Assembly (NCBI RefSeq): GCF_030811595.1 | Contig: NZ_JAUSRB010000002.1 | Location: 434,001-498,000 of the forward strand | Source of the DNA: Streptosporangium brasiliense | Lineage (GTDB): Bacteria; Actinomycetota; Actinomycetes; Streptosporangiales; Streptosporangiaceae | DNA length: 64,000 bases | Direction: 5' to 3' | Shown: one piece after another, positions 25,445 to 32,392 of the stretch | How the letters are laid out: every line of letters starts with the position of its first letter | Position numbering within the stretch: the stretch's first letter is position 1 | The notes under the pieces: generated by a model | The model's input: the letters and a program-made list of their open reading frames with translations, nothing else | Told to the model about the DNA's origin: nothing | Database searches by the model: none | Made by a program: the position numbers and the translations under genes

Positions 25445-27202
25445 GTGCAGAAGGTCCTGATCGCCAACCGTGGTGAGATCGCCGTGCGGATCGCCCGCGC
25501 CTGCAAGGACGCCGGACTGGCCAGCGTCGCCGTCTACGCCGACCAGGACCTCGACGCCCTGCACGTCCGCCTGGCCGACGAGGCCCACGCCCTGACCGGC
25601 ACCACCCCCGCCGACACCTACCTCGACATCCCCAAACTCCTCGCCGTCGCCACCGCCACCGGCGCCGACGCCGTCCACCCCGGCTACGGCTTCCTCGCCG
25701 AGAACGCCACCTTCGCCCAAGCCGTCCTCGACGCCGGCCTGACCTGGATCGGCCCACCCCCGGCCGCGATCACCGCGCTCGGCGACAAGGTCGCCGCCCG
25801 CCACATCGCCCACCGCGTCGGCGCCCCGCTCACCCCCGGCACCCCCGACCCGGTCACCGGCACCGAACAGGTCCTCGCCTTCGCCGCCGAACACGGCCTG
25901 CCCATCGCGATCAAGGCCGCCTACGGCGGCGGCGGCCGCGGCCTGAAGGTCGCCCGCACCCTGGATGAGATCCCCGACGCCTACGACAGCGCCGTCCGCG
26001 AAGCGACCGCCGCCTTCGGCCGCGGCGAATGCTTCGTCGAACGCTACCTCGACCGGCCCCGGCACGTGGAGACCCAGTGCCTGGCCGACGCCCACGGCAA
26101 CGTCGTGGTGGTCTCCACCCGCGACTGCTCGCTGCAACGCCGCCACCAAAAACTCCTGGAGGAGGCGCCCGCCCCCTTCCTGACCCCCGCCCAGCGCGAG
26201 CAGCTGTACACCGCCTCCAAGGCGATCCTGCGCGAGGCCGGCTACATCGGCGCCGGCACGTGCGAGTTCCTCATCGGCCACGACGGCACCGTCTCCTTCC
26301 TGGAGGTCAACACCCGCCTGCAGGTCGAACACCCCGTCACCGAGGAGGTCACCGGCATCGACCTGGTGGCCGAGATGTTCCGCATCGCCGACGGCCAGCC
26401 GCTGGGCTACGACGACCCCGCCCCCCGCGGCCACAGCATCGAGTTCCGCATCAACGCCGAAGACCCCGGCCGCGGCTTCCTGCCCGCCCCCGGCACGCTG
26501 ACCGCGCTGCGCGCCCCGGCCGGCCCCGGGGTCCGGCTGGACGCCGGCTACGAGGCCGGCATGACCGTGCCGGCCGCCTTCGACTCCCTGATCGCCAAAC
26601 TCGTCGTGACCGGCGCCGACCGCGCCCAGGCGCTGCGCCGGGCCCGCCGCGCGCTGGCGGAGTTCACCATCGAGGGCATGCCGACCGTGCTGGACTTCCA
26701 CCGCGCGGTACTGACCGAGCCGGCCTTCACCGCCGAACCGTTCGCGGTGCACACCCGCTGGATCGAGACCGAGTTCGTCAACACCCTGCCCCCCTACCCC
26801 ACCACCGCCGCCGACGCGGCCGCCGCGGAGGCGGCGGGCCGGGAGCGGATCACCGTCGAGGTGGGCGGCAAACGGCTGGAGGTGGTGCTGCCGGCCGGGT
26901 TCGGCGCCGCCGGCGCCCGGCCGGCCGCGGCCCGCCCGCCGCGCCGCGCCGCCACCGCGGCCGGCCGCAGGGCCGCCGCCGGCGGCGACGGCCTGATCAG
27001 CCCGATGCAGGGCACGATCGTGAAGGTCGTGGCCGCCGACGGCGACGTGGTGGCCGCCGGCGACGTGATCGTGGTGCTGGAGGCGATGAAGATGGAACAG
27101 CCGCTGACCGCGCACAGGGCGGGCACCGTGACCGGGCTACGGGCCGGGGTGGGCGAGAGCGTCACCGCCGGCGCCACCGTCTGCGACATCAAGGACACCT
27201 GA
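25445..27202 (+). CDS. accA: Acyl-CoA carboxylase alpha chain (biotin carboxylase plus biotin carboxyl carrier)
   Basis: 585 residues. The N-terminus [20 protein letters not shown] gives the biotin carboxylase start. ATP-grasp motifs are [10 protein letters not shown] and [21 protein letters not shown] Pro/Ala/Arg linker (~500-515) joins a biotinyl domain with EAMKMEQ, the lysine being biotinylated. The enzyme carboxylates its own biotin from bicarbonate and ATP. It passes CO2 to a beta subunit such as PccB at 2939-4531. Length and domain order match AccA3/PccA of actinobacteria. The frame is open from 24863, but homology begins at this GTG, which has GGAAGGGA upstream. Confidence 0.95.
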   Translation: MQKVLIANRGEIAVRIARACKDAGLASVAVYADQDLDALHVRLADEAHALTGTTPADTYLDIPKLLAVATATGADAVHPGYGFLAENATFAQAVLDAGLTWIGPPPAAITALGDKVAARHIAHRVGAPLTPGTPDPVTGTEQVLAFAAEHGLPIAIKAAYGGGGRGLKVARTLDEIPDAYDSAVREATAAFGRGECFVERYLDRPRHVETQCLADAHGNVVVVSTRDCSLQRRHQKLLEEAPAPFLTPAQREQLYTASKAILREAGYIGAGTCEFLIGHDGTVSFLEVNTRLQVEHPVTEEVTGIDLVAEMFRIADGQPLGYDDPAPRGHSIEFRINAEDPGRGFLPAPGTLTALRAPAGPGVRLDAGYEAGMTVPAAFDSLIAKLVVTGADRAQALRRARRALAEFTIEGMPTVLDFHRAVLTEPAFTAEPFAVHTRWIETEFVNTLPPYPTTAADAAAAEAAGRERITVEVGGKRLEVVLPAGFGAAGARPAAARPPRRAATAAGRRAAAGGDGLISPMQGTIVKVVAADGDVVAAGDVIVVLEAMKMEQPLTAHRAGTVTGLRAGVGESVTAGATVCDIKDT

Positions 27203-27427
27203 CCACCCCCACCCCGACGGTCCCTCCAGCTGATCGGAAGATCCACAGACGTTCCGTCCGGGGCGGGGGACCGCTGTTGACGGCACGTACGACAGGCGTG
27301 CGGGCGCACCACGACCGGCCTGATGACGATCTCGCTGCGACACGTGGCCCGGGAGGGGATACGGTCAAGCAGTAGGGAACTCTGACGTCCACTCATTCGT
27401 CTTTCAGGACGAAGGAGGCTTTCTGCC
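27203..27427 (+). promoter_or_regulatory. Leader of the surface-protein gene with hairpin before the ribosome-binding site
   Basis: 225 non-coding bases. TTCGTC (27396-27401) and GACGAA (27408-27413) form a 6-bp hairpin that ends directly at the GGAGG ribosome-binding site, so folding could affect translation. TTGACG near 27277 might be a -35 element. No gene seen. Confidence 0.4.
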
Positions 27428-28783
27428 GTGATCACCACTAAATCCGCGCCAGGTCGTCTCGGTGTCGCGATCGTCGCGCTATTCGCCGGACTGCTGGCCA
27501 TCTTCATGATCGCGCCGGCGGCCAACGCCGCGGCGCCCGACCCCAGCACGGTCTCCGCCGGGTTGAAGGACGGAGATCACACCTACATCGACCCCGCCGC
27601 GGGAGTGCCGGCCAACGCCGCCGACGCCATCAGCAGCGCCGCCGAGCAGACCTCCTCGGTCTACGTGGGCCTGCTGCCCGAGGGCTCGATCACCAGCCAG
27701 TCGCAGGCGAGGACCATGCTGACCTCGGTCCGCAAGGACATCGGCGGCAAGTCCACCGTCCTGCTGATGAGCGGAAAGACCCCGTTCGGCACCTCCAACA
27801 TCAAGGGTGTCGACGTCGACGAGCTCCTGGGCCGGGCCAAGACCACCGCCAGCCCGACGGACAACGTGATCAACTTCGTCAAGCTGGCGGACGACGCGGC
27901 CACCGGCGCGGGCATCGGCTCCAGCTCCGGCTCCTCCTCCGGAGGCGGCTCCAGCGCGGGCGTGCTGGTCGGCATCCTGGTGCTGGCCCTGGCCGGCGGC
28001 GCGGGCATCTTCTTCTACTCCCGCAAGAAGAAGCAGCAGCGCGAGGCCCGCGAGGCCGCCGAGCTGGCCGCGGTCAAGCAGACCGTCGACGAGGACGTCA
28101 CCAAGTTCGGTGAGGAGATCACCGACCTCGACACCGACGTCAAGCTGCTCGGCGACGGCGCCGCGCACCAGCAGGACTGGCAGCGCGCGCTCGACTCCTA
28201 CGAGCGGGCCAAGGTGGAGCTCACGGCGGTCAAGCGCCCCGACGAGCTGCGCGGCGTGACCACCGCGCTGGAGGAGGGCCGCTACGCCCTCGCCTGCGTG
28301 AAGGCCCGCGTCAACCACCAGCCGCTCCCCGAGCGGCGCTCGCCCTGCTTCTTCAACCCGCAGCACGGCCCCTCGGTCCGTGACGTCCGCTGGGCGCCCC
28401 CCGGCGGCGCGGTGCGCGACGTGCCCGCCTGCGCGGGCGACGCGGAGGCGATCGAGCGCGGCTTCGAGCCGCAGACGCGCGAGGTCATGGTCAACGGCCA
28501 GCGCCGCCCCTACTACGACGCGGGCCCGGCCTACCAGCCCTACGCCTACGGCTACTACGGCGGCTTCGGCGACGTCATGACCGGCATGCTCGTCGGCACC
28601 ATGCTCGGCAGCATGATGGGCGGCGGCTGGGGCATGGGCGGCTACGGCGCCGGCTACGCGGACGGCGCGGCCGAAAGCGGAGGTGACTTCGGCGGCGGCG
28701 GCGACTTCGGCGGCGGCGGCTGGGGTGACTTCGGCGGCGGCGGCGACTTCGGTGGTGGTGACTTCGGCGGCGGCGACTGGTAG
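27428..28783 (+). CDS. Signal-peptide/TM surface protein with cytoplasmic coiled domain and Gly-rich tail
   Basis: 451 residues, GTG start behind GAAGGAGG. Signal peptide (VAIVALFAGLLAIFMIAPAANA), then an extracytoplasmic domain to ~residue 165 (TYIDPAAGVPANAADAIS, SSVYVGLLPEGS) that resembles TPM-like sensor domains. A Ser/Gly linker leads to one helix (VLVGILVLALAGGAGIFFY) and a basic stop-transfer (SRKKKQQREAR). Residues ~218-300 (DEDVTKFGEEITDLD, QDWQRALDSYERAK) form a helical domain shared with the protein at 31181-32392. A Cys-containing segment (SPCFFNPQHG, DVPACAGDAE) follows, then a Tyr/Gly/Met tail ending in GDFGGG repeats. Function unknown; possibly envelope scaffolding or sensing. 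Confidence 0.8.
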   Translation: MITTKSAPGRLGVAIVALFAGLLAIFMIAPAANAAAPDPSTVSAGLKDGDHTYIDPAAGVPANAADAISSAAEQTSSVYVGLLPEGSITSQSQARTMLTSVRKDIGGKSTVLLMSGKTPFGTSNIKGVDVDELLGRAKTTASPTDNVINFVKLADDAATGAGIGSSSGSSSGGGSSAGVLVGILVLALAGGAGIFFYSRKKKQQREAREAAELAAVKQTVDEDVTKFGEEITDLDTDVKLLGDGAAHQQDWQRALDSYERAKVELTAVKRPDELRGVTTALEEGRYALACVKARVNHQPLPERRSPCFFNPQHGPSVRDVRWAPPGGAVRDVPACAGDAEAIERGFEPQTREVMVNGQRRPYYDAGPAYQPYAYGYYGGFGDVMTGMLVGTMLGSMMGGGWGMGGYGAGYADGAAESGGDFGGGGDFGGGGWGDFGGGGDFGGGDFGGGDW

Positions 28784-28800
28784 TCACCGCTGACAGCCGA

Positions 28801-28833
28801 GACGGGCGCGTCCCCCCAGGGGGCGCGCCCGTC
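28801..28833. terminator. Hairpin terminator after the Gly-rich surface protein
   Basis: GACGGGCGCG-T-CCCCC pairs with GGGGGCGCGCCCGTC (stem of 15 with one bulged T), starting 18 bases past the stop codon. No T-tract. Confidence 0.75.
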
Positions 28834-29024
28834 GTCACGTCAGGCGCCGCTCAGGGGCTGCCGCGCGGGCACCTGCACGCCCCGCCAGGTTGCCCGTCAC
28901 GCGGACACCATCCCGCCCCGCCAGGCCGTCGGGCGGACCGGGTCCCGGCCCTCCCCGCTCAAGGACCGTCTCGGAGGGACGGACCGGCCACTGTCGCGCG
29001 GACCGGGCACCGGCACGCCTCCGC
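28834..29024. other. Non-coding stretch with degraded repeats downstream of LacI remnant
   Basis: No ORF with coding character. It contains imperfect copies of the 3' end of the LacI remnant: CGCTCAGGGGCTGCCGCG near 28849 versus CGCTCAGGTGCTGTCGCGG at the remnant's stop near 29022, with further GTCGCGCGGACCGGGCACC variants. Read as part of the 3'-end repeat pattern seen elsewhere in the window. Confidence 0.5.
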
Positions 29025-29250
29025 TCAGGTGCTGTCGCGGACGGTCAGCCGGGGCTCCAGCAGCGTGCCGTCGGGTACGGCGCGGCCCGCGAGCTTGTCC
29101 ATCAGCAGCCGCACCGCCTGGCGGCCGACCTCCTCGGCCGGGATCAGCACCGAGGTGAGCGCCGGGCCGGAGCGCTCGGCGATGTCGTCGGGGCAGATCG
29201 CCACCACCGCGATCTCCCCGGGCACCCGCCTGCCGTACTGGCGCAGCGCG
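29025..29250 (-). pseudogene. C-terminal remnant of a LacI/GalR-family regulator
   Basis: About 75 residues matching the end of the LacI sensor domain: YGRRVPGEIAVVAICPDDI, SVLIPAEEVGRQAVRLLMDK and PDGTLLEPRLTVRDST, the usual closing of GalR/LacI proteins. The N-terminal HTH and most of the sugar-binding domain are absent. Upstream the frame continues only into a palindrome at 29255-29272 and then non-coding DNA. Codon use is still normal, so the truncation may be recent. An ATG at 29273 would give an 82-residue product without known function. Confidence 0.8.
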
Positions 29251-29254
29251 CCTC

Positions 29255-29272
29255 TGTCGAAGCGCTTCGACA
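29255..29272. promoter_or_regulatory. 18-bp perfect palindrome, LacI-type operator
   Basis: TGTCGAAGCGCTTCGACA is self-complementary over all 18 bases with a central GCGC. LacI/GalR operators in actinobacteria typically have this form (inverted halves around a central CG). It abuts the truncated LacI gene, so it is probably the old autoregulatory or target operator left at the deletion junction. Confidence 0.7.
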
Positions 29273-29279
29273 ATCGGTC

Positions 29280-29327
29280 CAGGGAAACTCCGTCCGTTAC
29301 GCGCGTGTTCCGAACGGAGCTTCCCTG
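29280..29327. repeat. 14-bp inverted repeat, 20-base loop
   Basis: CAGGGAAACTCCGT (29280-29293) pairs with ACGGAGCTTCCCTG (29314-29327) with one mismatch. It lies between the LacI and ROK remnants in non-coding, A+T-richer DNA. It may be an operator, an attenuator or the scar of a lost element. Confidence 0.6.
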
Positions 29328-29353
29328 AAAGGCGCACGCCTGTGAGGCTCAGG

Positions 29354-29530
29354 TCAAGAGACGCGCGGCAAACGGCCCGAGTCCACCGAGTCGAGCACCC
29401 GCGCGGCGCCGCCCAGCGCCGCCGCGCCGTAGCCCAGCGTCGAGGCCACGACCTGGCAGCCCCCGGCGTCCGGCGCGATCGTGCGCCCACGCGTCTCGGC
29501 CTCCACCGCGGGCAGCAGCCAGGGCGCCGG
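29354..29530 (-). pseudogene. C-terminal remnant of a ROK-family protein
   Basis: A minus frame ending at the TGA (complement 29354-29356) encodes PWLLPAVEAETRGRTIAPDA followed by VVASTLGYGAAALGGAARVL. This is the typical ROK-family ending: a basic helix, then a strand and G-x-x-AALGAA-x-x-VL. ROK proteins are sugar kinases or NagC/XylR-type repressors. Everything N-terminal of this is missing; the frame runs into the 3' end of the MerR gene. With the LacI remnant it marks a deleted sugar-utilisation locus. Confidence 0.6.
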
Positions 29531-29555
29531 GGAGGGCGAGCACCCACCCGAGGTC

Positions 29556-29864
29556 TCAGCCCTCCCGGCGGGCGGCCCGCTCCCTGGCCAGCTCCTCCTG
29601 GAGCTCCCTGACCTGGTGCTGCAGCTCGAAGATACGGCGGACGGCGGCGAGGGTCATGCCCTCGCCGACGAGCTGGATGGCGTTCTGGAGGTCCCCGATC
29701 TCGTGACGGGTGTATCGGCGCTGGCCGCCGCTGGAACGGGCGGGCCGTACCACGTCGTGCTCGTCGAGACGGCGCAGGAACGCCTGTTCGACATGGAGCA
29801 TGTCGGCCACCTGGCCGACCGAGTAGAGCGGGGCGTGTTCGTCGTCGAAGGGGAGCCTGACCAT
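29556..29864 (-). CDS. hspR: MerR-family heat-shock regulator, HspR-like
   Basis: 102 residues from the ATG at 29864; ATGs at 29867 and 29924 are in frame. The MerR HTH reads APLYSVGQVADMLHVEQAFL, RRLDEHDVVRPARSSGGQRR and YTRHEIGDLQNAIQLVGEGM. A C-terminal coiled coil (IFELQHQVRELQEELARERA) follows. HspR-type proteins of actinobacteria lack effector domains and repress heat-shock genes at HAIR elements, usually with DnaK as co-repressor. It sits 93 bases downstream of the Hsp20 gene on the same strand, so it likely controls that gene. Confidence 0.82.
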   Translation of the reverse strand: MVRLPFDDEHAPLYSVGQVADMLHVEQAFLRRLDEHDVVRPARSSGGQRRYTRHEIGDLQNAIQLVGEGMTLAAVRRIFELQHQVRELQEELARERAARREG

Positions 29865-29957
29865 CATCACTCTTTCCGCGGTGGCGTGAACGCCGCAGGG
29901 TGGGCGCCGGGACCCGGCACCCACCCTGTCGAGGTTCGCTGTTCAGATCATGGGCGT

Positions 29958-30404
29958 TCAGGCCTTGATCGACTTGACCTCGTCGGCCTTGTGGATCTCG
30001 ACCTTGCGAGGCTTCGCCCTCTCGATCACCGGGATGCGCACGGCCAGGACACCGTTGGAGTAGGCGGCGTCGACCTTCTCGCTGTCGAGGTGCTCGGAGA
30101 GGTAGACCCGGCGGGTGAAGGTGCCCATCGGGCGCTCGCGCACGAACAGCCGGTCGTCCTGCCCGTGCTCCTCCTCGCGGCGGGCGCTCACGGAGAGCAC
30201 GCCGCGGTCGACGGTCACCTCGATGGAGTCGGGGTCGATGCCGGGCAGGTCGAACTTGAGAAGAACGTCATCCTTGCGGCGGACGCCGTCCAGCGGCATG
30301 GCCCCGCGCGTGTCGCTCTCGCCCCATCCGAGAGCCTGCCGCGCGAGCCGGTCGAACTGACGGTCGAACTCCTGGACGAACGGGTCGATCGACGTCAGCA
30401 GCAT
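29958..30404 (-). CDS. Hsp20/alpha-crystallin family small heat-shock protein
   Basis: 148 residues. The N-terminus is LLTSIDPFVQEFDRQFDRLA. The alpha-crystallin domain runs KDDVLLKFDLPGIDPDSIEV to GVLSVSARREEE, RPMGTFTRRVYL, then YSNGVLAVRIPVIERAKPRK, with the A-x-x-x-NGVL motif intact. It is an ATP-independent holdase in the cytosol. The ribosome-binding site GGAGGTGG is very strong. Upstream, 30405-30480 is A+T-rich and contains CTTGAG on the minus strand (complement near 30434-30439), which resembles one half of a HAIR element. Confidence 0.93.
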   Translation of the reverse strand: MLLTSIDPFVQEFDRQFDRLARQALGWGESDTRGAMPLDGVRRKDDVLLKFDLPGIDPDSIEVTVDRGVLSVSARREEEHGQDDRLFVRERPMGTFTRRVYLSEHLDSEKVDAAYSNGVLAVRIPVIERAKPRKVEIHKADEVKSIKA

Positions 30405-30707
30405 CGGTAACCACCTCCATTGGACCAGGCAGGTATCCTCAAGCCTGCCTTCTCGAAAAGCTCTTACTGAAGTTATAAGTTACCGACAGCGGTGAGCGCA
30501 AGTACCTTCCGCGAAAATCCGCGTCGGGCCGCCGACGTGACCGGTGCGGCCGTCGCCCTCGCTCCCGGTGACGGCGGCGGCGCGCTTCTTGACGCCGTCG
30601 AACGGGGTGATCCGGCAGGGCAGCTTTCCCGAATACCAGTCGGTGCATGAGGGTCTTGGCCGGCGGCCCACCGCGGCGACCTTCCGCCCCGGGCTGAGCG
30701 GGCGTTC
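30405..30707. other. A+T-rich hsp20 promoter region followed by non-coding or degraded sequence
   Basis: The first ~80 bases are A+T-rich and should hold the heat-shock promoter on the minus strand; AACTTATAAC and a CTTGAG half-site are visible. Beyond 30490 the sequence is G+C-rich, but no frame on either strand has the third-position bias of a real gene over any length. I see no functional element. Confidence 0.4.
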
Positions 30708-31127
30708 TTGAGCAGCGGGGCCGCTTCGGCCGCCGCGCGACGGGCCGGCCTCTGGTGCTCAGGACTGTTGACCACGGCCTTTGTGATCTTTCCGTACGGC
30801 CCGCCCCCCACGGCCTCGCCCGGCTCTGCGGGGACCGGGACGAGCGCGCCGTGCCGGACGGACAGCGAGATCCGCTTCAGCGGCACGGAGACCGTGACGT
30901 ACCGGCCGCCGGCCTTCAGGACCTGGCTGACGGGCAGGCACGGCACGCCGGAGGCGCCGAACGACGCCTGCGCCCGCCTGCTGGGCCTGGAACCCGCCCC
31001 CGTGGAGCTCGTACGGCGGGGCGACCGGCTGTTCGCGATCGACCACGGTGGCGGCCGGCGGGGCACCGCCGGACCGCGTCTGTCATCGGATGGTTACGCT
31101 GTGCATAAGGTGCAAGCGGATGTCTAG
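30708..31127 (+). CDS. Doubtful ORF, possible secreted protein or decayed gene
   Basis: 139 codons from a TTG, with no clear ribosome-binding site. From ~30770 to 31070 codons are strongly G/C at position three and give a plausible peptide (CRTDSEIRFSGTETVTY, FRTWLTGRHGTPEAPNDACA). The antisense frame over the same bases shares its third position and reads equally well (QVLKAGGRYVTVSVPLKRIS). Neither protein matches a family I know, so the strand cannot be decided by eye. A hydrophobic stretch LLTTAFVIFPYG may be a weak signal peptide. Confidence 0.25.
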   Translation: MSSGAASAAARRAGLWCSGLLTTAFVIFPYGPPPTASPGSAGTGTSAPCRTDSEIRFSGTETVTYRPPAFRTWLTGRHGTPEAPNDACARLLGLEPAPVELVRRGDRLFAIDHGGGRRGTAGPRLSSDGYAVHKVQADV

Positions 31128-31180
31128 CGGGGTGCAATGATCCACTGACACGATCGGGACTGCTTTCCGAGGAGGCTCTC

Positions 31181-32392
31181 GTGCGTCGTTCCGTTCCTCT
31201 GGCACTCACTGTCGCGATCTTCGCGCTGTCAGGGACCCTGATCTCCCCGGCCCAGGCGGAGGCCGGGCCCTGCAGGCCCGGCCAGGGCCCCAACCTGCGC
31301 GGCAGGGATTTCACCAAGGGCGCCTCGCTCCCCTACAGCCTGCGCTGCGCGGACCTGACCAAGGCCAAGCTGAACGGCGTGGACCTCACCCAGAAGGACC
31401 TGACCGGGGCGATCCTGCGCGGCGCCGTCCTCAAGCAGGCCGATCTCACCCAGGCCACGCTGAAATACGCCGACCTGCGCGGCGCCGATCTCACCGAGGC
31501 CGACCTCGGCCAGATGCACGCCGACCACGCCGACCTGCGTGGCGCGATCATGGTCGACGCCGAGGCCGGGCAGGCGGAGTTCCCGCACGCCGACCTGACC
31601 GGGGTGGCGCTGACCCGGGCCGAGCTGACCCAGGTCGACTTCACCAACGCCAAGCTGATCGACGCCGACCTCAACGAGAGCACCCCGGGCCAGATCAAGG
31701 CGCGCAAGGCCGACTTCACCCGGGCCAAGCTCCACGAGGCCAAGATGGGCCAGGCCAACCTGCGCAACGCGACGTTCAAGGACGCCGACGTGAGCGAGGC
31801 CGTGTTCGTCCAGGCCGAGCTGGACGGGGCCGACTTCACCGGCGCGCTGGTGGAGGGGGCCTCCTTCATCCAGGCCGACGACGCGGACCTGACCGGCGCC
31901 AGGGGCACCCCGACGGGCATCAGCCTGCCCGTCGGCCCGATCTCCCCCGACACCGACCGCGCCCAGGACGAGAGCGCCCAGGACGACACGGCCGCGACGC
32001 CGGACACCGGGCGGACCGGGAGCGGTGTCCCGTCCGTCGGGCTCGTCATGGTGGTGGTCAGCGCCCTCGGCCTGGCCGTCACGGTGGTGATCTGGGGGAT
32101 CAGCGCCCAGCGGCGGAGCAGGCGGGGCGCCCGGCTCGCGCTCCTGCTGCGCGGCGCCGAGGAGGACGTCACCCGGCTGGGCGAGGAGATCGACCAGCTC
32201 GACTACGAGTTCCAGGTCAGCGGGCGCGGCGCGGTCAGCGGCGAGCAGGACTGGCGGCACGCGCTGGACGCCTACGAGGCGGCCAAGAGGGCGCTGGCCG
32301 TGGCCCGGCGGGAGGAGGAGCTGCACTCCGTGGCGGCCGCCGTACAGGACGGCAGGAACGCCCTGGGACGGCTCCGGGTCAGATCCCGCTAG
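31181..32392 (+). CDS. Secreted pentapeptide-repeat domain, TM helix and cytoplasmic coiled domain
   Basis: 403 residues; GTG start behind GAGGAGG. Signal peptide (VAIFALSGTLISPAQA), then about 190 residues of pentapeptide repeats A(D/N)Lxx (CADLTKAKLNGVDLTQKDLT, KYADLRGADLTEADLGQ), which fold as a right-handed quadrilateral beta-helix, here outside the membrane. A disordered acidic linker (DTDRAQDESAQDDTAATPDT) leads to a helix (VGLVMVVVSALGLAVTVVIW) and basic stop-transfer. Residues ~322-400 (EEDVTRLGEEIDQLD, QDWRHALDAYEAAK) match the cytoplasmic domain of the protein at 27428-28783. Its 3' end overlaps the convergent lpdA by 14 bases. Function unknown. Confidence 0.87.
   Translation: MRRSVPLALTVAIFALSGTLISPAQAEAGPCRPGQGPNLRGRDFTKGASLPYSLRCADLTKAKLNGVDLTQKDLTGAILRGAVLKQADLTQATLKYADLRGADLTEADLGQMHADHADLRGAIMVDAEAGQAEFPHADLTGVALTRAELTQVDFTNAKLIDADLNESTPGQIKARKADFTRAKLHEAKMGQANLRNATFKDADVSEAVFVQAELDGADFTGALVEGASFIQADDADLTGARGTPTGISLPVGPISPDTDRAQDESAQDDTAATPDTGRTGSGVPSVGLVMVVVSALGLAVTVVIWGISAQRRSRRGARLALLLRGAEEDVTRLGEEIDQLDYEFQVSGRGAVSGEQDWRHALDAYEAAKRALAVARREEELHSVAAAVQDGRNALGRLRVRSR

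Noticed and set aside
30434..30480. Full HAIR element (CTTGAGT-N7-ACTCAAG) for HspR upstream of hsp20
   Set aside because: Only one CTTGAG-like half-site is visible; the second half does not match.
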